Shown: positions 11,256-23,399, counted from the first letter of the stretch. The stretch is DNA of 64,000 nt from Aplysia californica (GCF_000002075.1 NW_004798331.1:5001-69000), one strand, 5' to 3'. The notes: generated from the letters alone by a model not told the origin. Numbers and translations are program-made.

Positions 11256-14200
11256 CTGACATCCATGAGCACACACTTTTAGTCCGACAAAAGACCAGAC
11301 CAATTCATGTTTGCAACAATAACTCAGACTGCATCAGAATGGAAACATACTATGCTGAGAGAATATAAGCTGTTTAAAATGCAAACCAAGAGTGATGTCA
11401 TACACAATGCTGATCACATTGTCAGCTGATATAATACAATTTTCAGTGGTCAGTCGGACTGGGCAGCTTTGAACAAAATAGGTGCTTGTTTATTACACAT
11501 TGTGTAGGGGACGAGACAAATATGGTTAGAAAGTTGTTGCTTCGCATGTTATTTGTAGCATCTTATTGTGCTTTGAATCTTGATCCTGTCATATTTTCTT
11601 GTGTTATTTCTCTCATTCTGCTATTAAAATATGCTTTGTTTCTGTATTTAGTTCTATGAATGTGTCTTCCTAAATGAGAGACAATTATAGAAACTACCAA
11701 GGCGCCTATTTTTTTGCTCCTATCTTTGAATTTAAGTTCTGGATTTTACAAAGACTTTCATTTTCATGAGTTTCGCCCTTTAAAAAGACTCCCATCACTC
11801 TTCTGTGGATTTTGTGCTGTATTGTAGATGTGTCTGAAAAACCATTGCTCAAGGAATATCCAAGGTTTTGTACTTACTTTTTTACTTTTACTTTTTCATC
11901 CTCTTTTGTCGATGGGAGATGCAGTTTTTTAAGGTAGGCCAGCTCTGCAGCTCTTTCAGTTGTAATATTATGTTTTCTCAGGGTTTCCTTGACACCCTCG
12001 ATCCACCTTTTGCGTGGTCTTCCTCTTCCTTTATAGCCTGAGTGCTTGGTGTTGTTGGCTCTCGAGGCTTGCTGGTCAGGTGACATGCGTAACAGATGGC
12101 CAAACCATTTTATTCTCTCTCTCTCTCAATGTAATGCAGGAGGGCTCAATGCCAATAGCTGCTCTTACTTTTTCATTTCTCTGCCTGTCTCGTCTTGTGA
12201 TGTTAAGGGTTTTGCGGAGACATTTCATTTCGCATGCAGTGATTTTGCTTTCATAGGTTTTACTTAATGTCCAGGTCTGGCACTGGTAGCATAATGTTGG
12301 TATGAATATTGAGGTGATGAGCTGTCTCTTTGTGTCCATGGAGATGAGATAGGAGAGGTATGAGCTGGTAGTTGACAGTTTTGGCTTTTTGGGTTCGCAT
12401 TTCTATTTCTCTTTCTATATGCACCCGTTTTCAGAAAAAGTACTCCCAAGATATTTAAACTCCTTCACCTGTTTCAGTTGTTTACTATTGACATGGAGGA
12501 CTACGCTTTCGGCTCACATTCATAACTTCTATTTTTGTAGAACATCAAAAATGTGTAACTCACCTAAAAGTGGTTTTTGTTTCCTTCTTCAAAGTTAATC
12601 CAGAAACTTGGTCATAGTCTGTTTATTCTGCCTTAAAGTTCCTTCTCTGTTCCAGAATTTGTATTTACACTGGACTTTGCTTAAACTTTAACCCGTGGGA
12701 TCGCTGGATTTTTTTCAGTTTAGCCCTGGTTTTGGTCTAGTGAAGGACTTCTCAAACAGTAAATTGAAACCTCCCTGGGGACACCATTTTCTTTGTTTGT
12801 GTTGCTAAATATCATCGGAAATGTCTCTCCTATTGGGTTCCATGGAATGTTGCCACCTCTCACTGTAGAGTAATGCATGTCATAAAGCACCTTGACATTT
12901 CCCCTGTGACAAAAGTTTAAAATGATTAACTAAGCAATGTCATCATTCACTACCAGATATTTATGTCTGGGTAGGAAGCTTGTAAAAGTAATCAGTTGCG
13001 TCAATATTGATTATAATGTCCCGATGTTGGAACTAGCTGCTAATTAGTCAGTTTATAATTTGTAATTTTGTAAAGGGTGAGGTGGCGTTGTCAAATATAG
13101 AGTAAATCTGTTAAGAATGTTCATTGAATATGTTGTGTTGTCAGTTTCATATTTGTTAAATTTGATGCTTGCCTTCTCTTTTAAATGGTTGTCATTGCTC
13201 ACTTATTGCGGTTTTGATAGTATATAAACTATCAAGGTCACTACAGTGTCTGAAAATTTTATTCACTTTAAAAAGTGTTTATTATGTAGTGGTTAGACTC
13301 CTTGCCTTTCACACTTGAGATGTGCAGTGAGTTTGATTTTCTCTTAGGGAAGATACACATATAATTTACCTGGTACAGCTGAACTTGCTCGCCCGGCCAC
13401 TTGTCCGTGATGGTCGTCTGTACAAACACCCATTTCACACCTCCTCTATTCAAGATGTCAATCTGTCTAAGACAACCACTTGTCTCCTTGACAATGGGTG
13501 GCCCTCTTGGACTGTATCTCTGTTTGAATGTGTTCTTCACAGTATTGGTTTTCTTGACTGGCAAAGTCAAAGCAACCCTTCCACTTCACTATGAACATGA
13601 ACAAATTTGTGTCAATAGGGGAGTAAAGCATGAAATCGATCTTTTCATACATGTACTTCGACTTAGACTTTAACTGGTAAGAACATCAAGGCTGAGGCTA
13701 CTTTGTCAGAGCAGTCAAAAACTTGTCAACTTAGAATTTTTCTTTCTCTCAAGAATATCTCGTAAGATCATACACATGTGGATCTCTTTGCTCTAGCAAA
13801 CTTGAACAAAAAGTTACTCACCTTGAAGTGGTAGGTCTACTTCTTCAGCTTTTAAAAACCATCTGCCAACATTACTATTTGCGACGTAAATCTATTGTGA
13901 AATAAACATTTTTAGGTGCTCCTGTTCAATGGGTGTTTAACAAATGTGTAAACTATCACAATATGTAGCCTTTATTTTGCTCCCACATTTTATTTTGTAA
14001 AAGTAAACTTGGACCCTCCAATTGCTACTGGTTTGAGCTAGCACACATAACAGAGACTTCACCCCTTGTGGACCCTCATTTGGGTTGCTGTTTAGTCATT
14101 CCTGAAAGTTGCTTTTAAAAATGCCCTAACTTACTTTCGTCTTTTGCTCTTTCTCGGTTCACCATTATATTATAGGGAGTATATGGATATAAAAGCCGGT

Positions 14201-15082
14201 TGAAATTTTGAAGTCTGTGCTTGGAGGTTGGTACATGTATTGAAAAAATGATATGTCTCAGTCTTAAAGTCATGGATGATTTAATTGCATGGTTTCTCGT
14301 CGTTAACAGAGAGCTGCCATCTGATGTGATGTGCTGTCGCTTCAACCAAGATGGAACGCACTTGGCTGTTGGCTTGTGTGATGGCTCAATAAAGGTACTT
14401 TTTGTCTTTTTTTTATAACAATAATAATAATGATAAAAATATTAATAGTAGTAATGATAATAATGATACATAATAATGATGATGATGATAATAATAATAA
14501 TAATTATTATAATTATAATTATAATTATAACAACAATAATAATAACAATAATACTAGTCCAAAACAAATATATTCCAGTGATAATAATGAAATACCAGAG
14601 AGCTCAAATCCAATTAAAGCTGTATGAATCTACACAGAATTTGTGTATACTCCTTACTAAAAATAGGTTCTGTGAGCTTTGCAATTTATAATTTTCCCTA
14701 CGGAACTTGTAACATTTCAAAACTTTCTCAGCTGTTGTCTCGATTTACTCACTGTCTCAGATATTTAGGAGTGATAAAATGTCTATGCCATTTCTTCTTA
14801 TCCTACTGGGGAGAAGAGGCAATCTGCTACAAAGATTTTATTCAATTATCTTCTTTGGATTTTTAAAGTGACATTATGAGTAGCTAAGCTATGCAGTAGT
14901 AAAAATGCCTGTGTGAACTTATACAATTAGCTATGAATATGATCATCAGAACTTAAATAAGATCACACACACATACACCCCCCCCCCCCCCATACACACA
15001 CGCACGCACACACACACACTCACACACTCTCTCACACAAAGGCACACATACACACACACACACACATTCTCTCACACAAAGG

Positions 15083-15168
<86 letters not shown>

Positions 15169-15679
15169 GGCACACGCACACACACACACACACACACATA
15201 CACACGCTCTCACACACACACACACGCACGCACAATGACAGATACATTTACACAGACACACACAGTTACAAAGGCTTAAAAAATTCTCCCCACTCAGGAA
15301 TTGAGCTCAAATCCTCTGCATGGAGCACCAAATTGTCTAAACACCCCATCACACATGCTGATCAAGCTAGCTAGAGACTGTTGCGATTCTTCGTTAAGAT
15401 GTAAAATTTAAAAAAAATATGTTCACTTTCTTTGGTTCTTTTCTGTTTTCAGATTTATAATCCATCCAACTGCCAGTTGCTGTATAGTTTGCAAGATGAC
15501 GACACAAATCAAAGCCGTCTTCCTGTCACTCAGATTCGATTCCGTCCTTTCACAGAGGATGAGAAGACGGAATACCATCACATTCTCATTTCTTGTTGTA
15601 AGATATTGCGGCACAGATAGAGAGATATACACAGATATACAGAGAGAGAGAGAGAGAGAGAAAGAGAAAGATAGAGAAC

Positions 15680-15726
<47 letters not shown>

Positions 15727-18700
15727 AGAGAAAGAGAGATTTTGTAAACGTATATTTTGCCACTGATGACTACAATTTGCTGATGCAACTTATAATGAAT
15801 AAGTTAAACCAGTACTTTGTGGCCTACATGGGTATCTAAGTATTTTTGAAACTATTGAAAAATCCAAATTGTTCTACACTTCAGTTTAGAAAAAATAAAT
15901 ATAAAAGTCTTAAAAGATAAGCAGGGATGGATAAAAATTGATAGAAAGAAGGCCATTTTTTTCCTCTAACATATTTTCCCTGGTGTTGTTTATTATATAT
16001 ATTCAAAGTAAAAAAAACGCTCTTTTAGTATAATCTATTTTCATGTAATACTTCGTGTAACATATATGCATAATATATAATTATAGTGATGGTGTCAAGT
16101 CTTCTGTGCAACATATTTCTTGAAAATCTTTCATCAGGTAAAAATCCATCTTTAGATTATTGAGTGGGCACAAATGTTATCCCACTGCACTTTCATACTA
16201 TTTATAGTGCACGTAGATTCTCTCAATTTTTCTTGAGGACCCACCCATCAACCTCAACAATGGTTTTGGAACAAAAAAAGAGTTCACCTATTTCTTCTAA
16301 TTACATGGACAGAGCATAGCAAATAATAAGATATTGGATATGTTTCTGAACACAATGATTTTTCTTGTTTTGTGCAGATGCGTCTGGACAGGTAAAATTC
16401 TGGCACTACACGTCAGGAAAATGTCTTCAGACCATCAATGAGGTGAGGCAGTTACTGGCCTTGACCTTGAACACTGACGGGACACGCGTCCTGACCGCTG
16501 GGGCTGAGCCTCAGATCCATATGTACGATATGGAGACCAAGCAGAGGGTCAACACCATGGAAGCCAGGTATAATGGATTAGGTGAAAGTAAATTTCAAAT
16601 TTTGTTTTAATTATTATTTTTAAAAATTATTATTGAAAAAAATCTTTATTGTAATAATAATTATTATTGTTATTATTAACTCACTGAACCAAGCCAGTCC
16701 TGTATTATGGGCAGACTCCATAATGACCCGCACTGTGCCGGCGATATAACCTGCATTACTGACATTTTTTAAAAGGGGATAAGTCAGTAGGCCATGAAAG
16801 AATGGAAATGAGCTAAATCAGTACATGGACCTCTTAGTTTTTATTATGCCCAAAACTAAACTATATCTAAGATAACCACTTTTCTCCTTGACAATGGATG
16901 GCCTTCTTGGACAGTTAGCGCTTTGCAGTCACTTGCCACAATAATGCGAAGGTGAAAATTGGTCGCTTTTAAGGACAGCGGGCTACACCAGATTTTGGGG
17001 GTTTCCAGAAATCTTAACCTACGCAAAAAGAAGACATTTCCCTACCTATAGGAGAAGTTTGGTTTCAATGGTATGTATATTGTTTGGTTAGAGAGAAAAC
17101 TCTCTTTGTCTTTTAAAGAAGCTGAACAAGGGGCAAAAACTTTACTCTTGATTTTCTCAAAACAGCATTTTTCGGGATAGCCTCCTTGTGCTTAAAAGCG
17201 ACCAATTATCCATTCCAGTCTCCTGGCGCAGTTCTTTCTGCGCCAGGCCCGAGAAGTCCGTTACAGTCACTCTCTAGGCTAGATTATCAGAAAAGGTATT
17301 TTGTACTGTTGGCTGTGCGACTGCAAAGTGTTAAACGACTGTACAGTTCTTTTTCCTCTTTGTTTCAGTGACGCGTACAACATCATGGATGGCCACAGAC
17401 TCCGAGTGTTTGCCCTCCAGTATAACCCTAACTACCCACACATGTTCATCTCAGGCGGATGGGATGACACCGTTCAGGTACTGTTACTGACTTTGAGCAT
17501 TTGTACATGTTTTACATGTGATCTGTTGTGTTTGTTCGTCTGTAGGTGTGTGTAGTATGTGTACAAGTGTTAATTTGTCTGGACAGCAGGTGCTTTTCTG
17601 CTTCCCCTATTTTGATCTTAACATAAAGTCCAGTTTACTAGATGGATTGGTTTTGATAAATTTAAATATAATTGTTGTGTATTAATATAATTTATATTCT
17701 TTTATTTATTTTTATTTTTTTTCAGTATTGGGATGATCGAGCAGTCCATTCAGTAAAGTGAGTACAGCGCACATCATCATCATGGCTGGCTTTCTCACCT
17801 TTCCCTATCCTGGGCTAGCCACTATAGTCACTGAAATAAGGATAATGTATTATTTGTCTCAACTAATAGTTTTAAGCTCAAAGACCTTGTAATTTGATTT
17901 TGTTTTACTTTAAAGCCTTCTACAATGCGCTTTAGAACTGAGTGCAATACCTTCAATAAAATAATGTCTGTCAGAAAGATCTATGTTCAGGTGTGCTTGT
18001 TTTATTTTTAGCTACATTATTACCTCTGCAGTAGGGTTTTAGACCCCCTCAAAAAACTACCAGAAATACTAATCTGAATTAACTCTTTCCGGACGTAGTT
18101 TTTTTGGGGTCTAGACGTAATTTACTTGAGACTTGATTTGGCCATGCAGGTGATGTACAAAATAACTTCATATAAGCATAGACATCACTCAAAAGGTAAC
18201 ATGTTATGATATATCAAATTGAAGGAAATTGAATGAGGAATACATTCGAACATGAAACGAGGATTAAATTTGAATATAACCATATATTACTAGGGTTAGA
18301 ATGAGTGATGGGGGATGAGAAAAATAAATTTTGATGGAAAAATTACACTCACCAAACGTGTGAAAGCAAATCAGCAAGCTTTTTATTTGAATGCAATATT
18401 CCAATTTTTGTTTGAATTATGATATTTCTACTGAGTTCAGTTACATCATTCTGTTGATTCAAGAGCGCAAAAAATTGATTTACTCTTTCACCACCAAACT
18501 GACTCTGACAAAGTAAAACTAGATATTTTGGTTTCCTAAATCCTTCCCAACTTTTTACTAACAATAATTAAGTGACGCATCATGTTAACTCTTTGTACCC
18601 CATCAAACGCTGGGAGCATCCGACGGTAATAACCCTGTTCTGTTCCCCATCAGATGCCAGGAGCGTCCAGTACTAGTGACAATTAACTGTTTCGTTATGT

Positions 18701-21700
18701 TTAGTGTTAGTTTTTGCTTGTTTTCCGGAACTATTCCAGAACAAAGTTTTTTAGTAATGACTAAGCCTTTGTTTCAGCTATTTAGCAGTTGGAGGCAAGC
18801 TTTTGGGGTTATAATGAGACATAGTGCACTAGGTGTTGGTGACTGTATAAAAAAACTCCAGGGAATGTTGGAAAAAACTCAGGGCTTAAAGAATTAAAAT
18901 GTATTAAAACTAAGTCGGCGATACGTCTGCAAGAGCCTTGATATGGACTCGCTCCGATATATTGGCAATACATCGGAAGAGAGTTATGTCTTACAGCCCT
19001 TGTGGCATGTATTTCCCTCAAGTTCTCAGTCTTCAAGGCCCTGTCATTTTCCTCACATGATGAATACCACCTCAGACTTGTTTGGGCATTTTTACTGTAA
19101 TTTATTCAAATTTCTCTGAAACGTAGCCTACATATTATCTTCTAAAACTTCAAACAAAGGCAGTATGTCATTTTTTAAAAATGTCTGCAAAATATTACAG
19201 AGACAATCAGTATTAGTTGGGCCTGATGGGTCAAGGACTCCAGTTTTTCCCAGCCAGATGGAAGTGAGGGCTAAAAATAGCCAGGTGCTATTTTCTCAAT
19301 AAATGTTGTTTTTCTCAATATTATGTCTTTTTTGTTCTTGAGTTTTCCCCTACTCCTTCTTAGTTTCCATCCTTTTGACATGAAACTTTCAGGAAACAGT
19401 GTAACAGAGAGATATTAGTGGAAAAAGTAAAATTTTCACTTAATTCCTTTTACATTTGTTTTTCCTCCTATGTTATATATATGTCAGAAATGAGAGGTGT
19501 TTGTGAAATGTCAAGATCACTGACTTAAAAGCAGTGACAGCTCTTATATTTCAGAATCTACTTCGTTACTTCAATTTTTTTTACAGTTAAAGCACTGTGT
19601 CCTAATTCTTTTATTAAGTTGTAAATTTTGGGTCATCTTATAGAGAAATAAATAGTTCAGATTAGAAATTGTTTTCTTCCTAAATCTTTTTTTAGTTTTT
19701 AGAGTGAGTAAACGTTTCTTTCTTTCTTTGAAATATCTAACAGAAGACATGAACACGCTGTTTTTGTTTTTGTCCTTGCTCAGGAAGTTTGCAGGGCCTC
19801 ATCTTTGTGGTGATTCATTAGATATCGACCCCGTTCACAACCACATACTCACAGGCTCTTGGCGAAAAACACACGTCCTTCAGGTAATTTTGTTACGATT
19901 TGTATGAAAACTTTTGCCTATCAAGTAAAAGTTTTATCTAGCATTCCAATTTTGCAAAATAAATTTCTTTGGTTTATTTTTTTCTTTTCTTTTTTTGTGT
20001 AAAAAAAATAAAATATTATCAATACTTCAGTGCCTGATTGAACTGTCACCTATTAATTTGCCTCCTGGATCGTTATTATTAATTAAATGAATAGCCTGTT
20101 TTTTGCCTTAGAGTAAAATTGTGGATGTGGACATTGTGGAATGTGTAAGAAGTATTATGTAGTTTACATTCATTGTATTTTTCCTTTAGAGTAAGTGGGA
20201 AGTGGGAATTTTATTTTGTCCTGCTTTTTTTGCCCAACACTTAATTCGTGGTTTGATTTGATTTGACAATTATTTGTCTTATATGGCTTTAATTTGAGTT
20301 TCAAAATAATTCTCACAAAGATAATGCTTTTGATGGTGCTTATGTTTTATGTATTGTCAATGTGGTACACTGATGCTTATGCGAATTCACTCGGCATTGC
20401 GTTATAAGAATTAAATGTGTGAGATCATGCATATTTTGTTGCTTTCATGTGAAAAAGGAGTAACGCCAATGTTTTTATACCTCTACTCTGTAAAATAGGG
20501 TCAAGTGGAGTTAAACGTACTCGATCATTTTGAGACAGTGACATGTTAAGTTTCCAGCATCACATGGTTATTATTTCAGATGCTTGAAATTTGTTTCCTC
20601 TTTCATTACTGATTCATTTATATGTGTGGCATTGTGGTGAAATCGGGCACTCATCAAAATAATTAAATCAAAGAAATTGACATTTTTAACGGCAAAGGAG
20701 TAATTTAAAAAAAAAATTTTTTGCACTATACCTTTCATGTCCATTTAGAACCACATTTGTGTGTATATTTTACTGAGAAATGTTGATCAAAGACACAAAA
20801 AATCTTAATTTGCAGTTTACAGGGATGTTCATGCTTTGGAATTCCCCAGACTTAGCTCATTTTATCTCTGACACCAGACTACGCCCACCTCCTTCAAACA
20901 TTAATAATCCGACTCCTATGTTCAAGATTGATGAGTATTTTTGTCTTCAATAGCAAGACAAGTAAAAGAGCTTTTTAACTCCAAATGCCCCAAAATTGAC
21001 GAGTACTTGATTCTACTCTGCGATGACCCACATAGCTTAAACGTTACTATAATTAACAATTTTCCATTAACTCACTCAACCATAGGCCAACACTTTCGGG
21101 TTGTCAGCTCTCTCCTAAAGATTTTTACCGCTTTGTGAAAAATTGAAAAAAATATTAATTTTTAACATATCCTACCCAAATTTGGTACACATATTGTTCA
21201 AAACTTTATATTTTGTGTGTATAGAAAATTTGAAGGCAAAATTTGTCATAGGTTTTATGCAATACTCTGAGGAAAAAAACTCTATATACAGAGTTATAAA
21301 GTAAACAAAAAGCGAAGAAAGGAAGTTCAAATTCGCACACCCTCAGATGGTTCATGAATATTTTGTTCTAATAAATTTGGGATTGCATTTCTGGTCATAG
21401 TCTGTTTCAAACGAAAAATCGTTACTCTTTCAATTAGCCTATGGTCTGCTTCACACAAAAGTAGTGTTTTCAGTCACGTGGGGTGAGTTAAAATCATATG
21501 TGAGAATAAGGGCGTGTTTGTTATGTGTGTTTGTGTATATATGTGTGTGGAAGAGAGTATGTGTATATATGTGTGTGTCTATGCTTTTGTGAGTCTGTAG
21601 CCTCTGTGTATGTGTGTGTGTGTGTAAGGGTGTGTGTATGTGTGAGTTTGTGTTGGAGTGTGAGATGAAACACCAAACTAATGTGTCAGTGTCTTGACGA

Positions 21701-23375
21701 CTAAGATTTATCTTATCTTGTCTTATCTTATTCTTGACTTTGCCTCATGTCATCAGATCTGGGACTTTGCCATGGCTATGAAGATCAAAGATGTTCCCCA
21801 AGATACACTGAATCATAGTCGGGTGAGTGATGAATATTTTATATTATTGAGTGTCTCTCTTCGTCTTTCCTGCCACTCTTTTGCTTCAGTGAGCTTGTGG
21901 GATAAATACTATCCTGCAGATAAGACATTCTTTTTTAATAATGAGAATTAAAACATACAGTTTGCCAGTCAAAACATTAAAGTTTCTTTTAGTTTCTTAC
22001 TTAAATTACAAGGTTGGGCTATTTCTTTTGGCATAATTAGAGAGTAGCTCTGTCAAGGTAATATAAAGCATTACTGTGAATCCTTGTGAATATTACAGAA
22101 AAACTTTGATTAAAGGCACAAATTATGTCATTTTTCAGTTTTCAAGGACTCTTTAGCTATTTGAGTTACCAAACTTTCACGGCCATTTTCTCGCAAATTT
22201 CATCATTGAAACCAGGCAACCTCACCCCCTTCATTTCATCTGCAAATATCTTGACTTCTATTCAACACAGATGGATATTTGTTTCACCAAAAGCAAGGCA
22301 AATGAACAGGCTTTAAGATGATACCTATAACCCCATATGCACAAAAATTGACGAGCGCCTGATTCCACCACGTGTGCCACAAATAGCTTTTACAGGTGGT
22401 ACTATATAAACATTGTAGTGGCAGTTATTAGAAATGTAAATTGAAAGTTGATGTTCACTGATGTTAGAAAAGCAGTTGAATGGAAATAAAGAAACAAACT
22501 TTGGACACTGTTCTAATTTCTGACATATCAACAAAATCGAAATGTGTTCCTCAAAAGTTACTGATTATCAGTTATACATTAGAGAAGGAATAATTGTCTT
22601 TCTTCTTTCCTCAACAGTTGTACTGTGCTCAGTGGCTTGGAAGAGACAGCATCATTTGTGGAGGAACGGATCAAAACATGGCCAGAACCATTGACAGAGG
22701 CACTCTCAATGTAAGTTATTAATTTAGGGCTTTCTCTTGCATCCTGTTTCTAACCATGAAAACCTGATTGTTGCTAGTGCCATTATCCTTGTTTTGAGAA
22801 CACTGACCTTGGAAATTTAAACTCTTTATAACTTTGTTTCTATTATAATGTACTCATTTTTCTTGGAGGGAAGGGGGGGGGGTTGTTGATGTATTAATGT
22901 TTTATTGATAAAAGTTAGTTGTAAACTTTTTGATGTATACAAAGATAGATCTATATATGTAGAGAGAGAAAAAATTTGGGACCTGAAAATCTCTTCACCA
23001 TGTGCATGTTTTGTTGCATGCTTATGTTTGCTATTGCATGCTAGTCTAATATTCCCACGAACCAGGATACAAATGCGGTACGTACTATATCACTCTGTCG
23101 CCGATTGGTGTCCCGTGGGGGCAAAGTGTTAATGGCCTCTACCTGTGATATACAAACTAGTCCACCCTCCCCCATTCCCTCAAACAAATCCAGATTTTCT
23201 GTTCCTTCTAGTCCTAACCTTTGTTCTTGTGATCCGTCCTCAGACAACAGGCCAGCTAGTAGACTTACCCCAGGGTGTCTATTGCATCGATAATGACAGA
23301 CAGGGAAACTTCCCCCGAGTCGCTGTTGGGTGTAACAGATACATCTACATCCTCAACACCGAGAAGAAGAACTGA
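8520..23375 (+). CDS. WD40 beta-propeller protein, complete 12-exon gene (427 aa)
   Basis: Coding exons are 8520-8698, 9788-9810, 10054-10187, 14314-14394, 15453-15597, 16378-16567, 17369-17477, 17726-17757, 19784-19883, 21757-21822, 22618-22710 and 23244-23375. All junctions are GT-AG and the phase is continuous to a TGA. After a Ser/Tyr-rich, probably disordered N-terminus (residues 1-60), the protein shows WD-type strand ends: GSIKIYN (about 137-142), GQVKFWHY (191-198), PQIHMYD (232-238), DDTVQYWDDR (about 283-292), HVLQIWD (about 328-334), and a last RYIYILN near the C-terminus. This fits a seven-bladed propeller, usually a protein-interaction scaffold. I recognise an invertebrate WD40 family with a conserved GGWDDTVQ blade and a CGDSLDI segment but know no named orthologue, so no symbol is given. 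Introns hold SINEs, microsatellites, a LINE fragment and small DNA transposons. The start ATG follows CCAAA. The polyadenylation site was not located. Confidence 0.88.
9205..9560 (+). mobile_element. Truncated copy of the hAT-like family at 43419-45295
   Basis: It shares GGGAAAAGTGTGTC, TTGTTGAGCCCTAAGA, ATTTGATTGGCTG and ACTATAGTTGTAAGCGGTGA in the same order. It has lost both termini and lies in WD40 intron 1. Confidence 0.65.
9788..9810 (+). CDS. WD40 gene exon 2 (23-nt microexon)
   Basis: The acceptor is TTTCTGCCCAG and the donor is G|GTAATT. The 23 nt encode (I)FCNGSPI(G) and are exactly the length class (2 mod 3) needed to join exon 1 (two bases left over) to the exon at 10054 (one base needed). 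It was found by phase reasoning, so it is good but not transcript-proven. Confidence 0.7.
10054..10187 (+). CDS. WD40 gene exon 3
   Basis: It encodes [18 protein letters not shown] and continues to SAE. The acceptor is CCTTTCAG and the donor GTCAGT. It is the conserved lead-in to the propeller. Confidence 0.85.
11065..11255. repeat. (TC)n microsatellite pair
   Basis: Two long CT tracts (about 11070-11122 and 11173-11253) lie in WD40 intron 3. The Arg/Glu frames over them are artefacts. Confidence 0.95.
11868..12545 (-). mobile_element. 5'-truncated LINE fragment (reverse-transcriptase C-terminal region)
   Basis: Minus-strand pieces read [15 protein letters not shown], then [20 protein letters not shown], then [17 protein letters not shown]. 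These are typical of the C-terminal part of non-LTR retrotransposon ORF2 after the RT palm. The reading frame is broken at several points and there is no endonuclease or catalytic RT core, so it is dead. The low-coordinate end carries short TTTAC-type repeats like a LINE 3' tail. It sits antisense in WD40 intron 3. Clade not assigned. Confidence 0.75.
13288..13350 (+). mobile_element. tRNA-like SINE head fragment
   Basis: An A-box-like TGTAGTGGTTAGACTCC and B-box-like GAGTTTGATTTTC resemble family B heads. Confidence 0.4.
13372..13535. mobile_element. Remnant of TA-flanked MITE family P
   Basis: It contains CTAAGACAACCAC and TTGACAATGGGTGGCC, the internal end of the element seen whole at 57457-57637. 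Confidence 0.4.
14314..14394 (+). CDS. WD40 gene exon 4
   Basis: It encodes [20 protein letters not shown] and on to GSIK, a typical WD blade (F-x-x-DG-x-LAVG-x-x-DGSIK). The acceptor is placed at AACAGAG|AG|CTG to keep phase 0. The donor is GTACTT. Confidence 0.82.
14413..14560. repeat. (TAA)n / AT-rich microsatellite
   Basis: ATA and ATG triplet repeats with AATTAT runs, directly downstream of WD40 exon 4. Confidence 0.9.
14963..15250. repeat. (CA)n microsatellite
   Basis: About 290 bp of CA repeats with interruptions; the ACACAAAGGCACACATA block occurs twice. Confidence 0.95.
15270..15385 (-). mobile_element. SINE family B head fragment (minus strand)
   Basis: It contains CCCCACTCAGGAATTGAGCTC, close to the B-box region of other minus-strand family B copies. 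Confidence 0.5.
15453..15597 (+). CDS. WD40 gene exon 5
   Basis: It encodes [17 protein letters not shown] and on to HHILISC. The acceptor is CTGTTTTCAG and the donor GTAAGA. It leaves one base for the next exon. Confidence 0.87.
15640..15738. repeat. (GA)n microsatellite
   Basis: It starts 43 bp after the exon 5 donor of the WD40 gene. Confidence 0.95.
16378..16567 (+). CDS. WD40 gene exon 6
   Basis: It encodes (Y)[15 protein letters not shown], followed by [15 protein letters not shown] and PQIHMYD: two successive WD blades. The acceptor is TTGTGCAG and the donor GTATAA. Confidence 0.9.
16858..17342. mobile_element. Nested pair: TTAA-type MITE inside a TA-type MITE
   Basis: The inner element (16915-17334, counting the TTA[A/G] duplications) has ends GCGCTTTGCAGTC and the inverse of CACTTTGCAGTCG, plus a perfect 17-bp internal inverted repeat around TTGGTCGCTTTTAAG. 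The flanks (GACAATGGATGGCCTTCTTG on the left, ACGACTGTA on the right) rejoin to the 3' end of the family P MITE. A TTAA target suggests piggyBac-like mobilisation. Confidence 0.65.
17369..17477 (+). CDS. WD40 gene exon 7
   Basis: It encodes (S)[17 protein letters not shown] and ends SGGWDDTVQ, a classic WD blade with its GH and WD elements. The acceptor is TTGTTTCAG. A nested small-transposon complex (16858-17342) ends 27 bp upstream of it. Confidence 0.9.
17726..17757 (+). CDS. WD40 gene exon 8 (32 nt)
   Basis: This short exon encodes [10 protein letters not shown](K) and supplies the WD end of the blade begun in exon 7. The acceptor is TTTTTTTTCAG and the donor AA|GTGAGT. Confidence 0.85.
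19784..19883 (+). CDS. WD40 gene exon 9
   Basis: It encodes [15 protein letters not shown] and on to [11 protein letters not shown]. The acceptor is CTTGCTCAG and the donor GTAATT. Confidence 0.87.
20622..21032. mobile_element. Inverted-repeat DNA element, family R copy 2
   Basis: The left end is TTGTGGTGAAATCGGGCAC; the right end is TTGACGAGTACTTGATTC. It lies in WD40 intron 9, is non-coding and about 410 bp. Confidence 0.7.
21509..21662. repeat. Degenerate (GT)n repeat
   Basis: GT-rich with TATG and AGTG interruptions, 95 bp before WD40 exon 10. Confidence 0.85.
21757..21822 (+). CDS. WD40 gene exon 10
   Basis: It encodes [20 protein letters not shown] and SR. The acceptor is CATCAG and the donor GTGAGT. 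It completes the blade begun in exon 9. Confidence 0.85.
22290..22385. mobile_element. Family R element, right-end fragment
   Basis: It contains ATTGACGAGCGCCTGATTCC and then ACCACGTGTGCCACA, a good match to the family R right terminus. Degraded similarity extends left to about 22066. Confidence 0.6.
22618..22710 (+). CDS. WD40 gene exon 11
   Basis: It encodes [20 protein letters not shown] and [11 protein letters not shown]. The acceptor is TCCTCAACAG and the donor GTAAGT. Confidence 0.87.
23244..23375 (+). CDS. WD40 gene exon 12, with stop codon
   Basis: It encodes [20 protein letters not shown] and ends [12 protein letters not shown] before TGA at 23373-23375. The acceptor is CGTCCTCAG. 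Confidence 0.87.
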   Translation, partial: TTGQLVDLPQGVYCIDNDRQGNFPRVAVGCNRYIYILNTEKKN

Positions 23376-23399
23376 AAGATCTGAAGTATTTCACATAGC

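Noticed and set aside
11006-11303. Arg/Glu-rich proteins
   Set aside because: Translations of a CT microsatellite; the same explains frames at 15496-15788, 25013-25330 and 3566-3909.
18077-18690. Another TTAA MITE
   Set aside because: TTAACTCTTT occurs near 18079 and 18583, but in the same orientation and without a matching inverse end.
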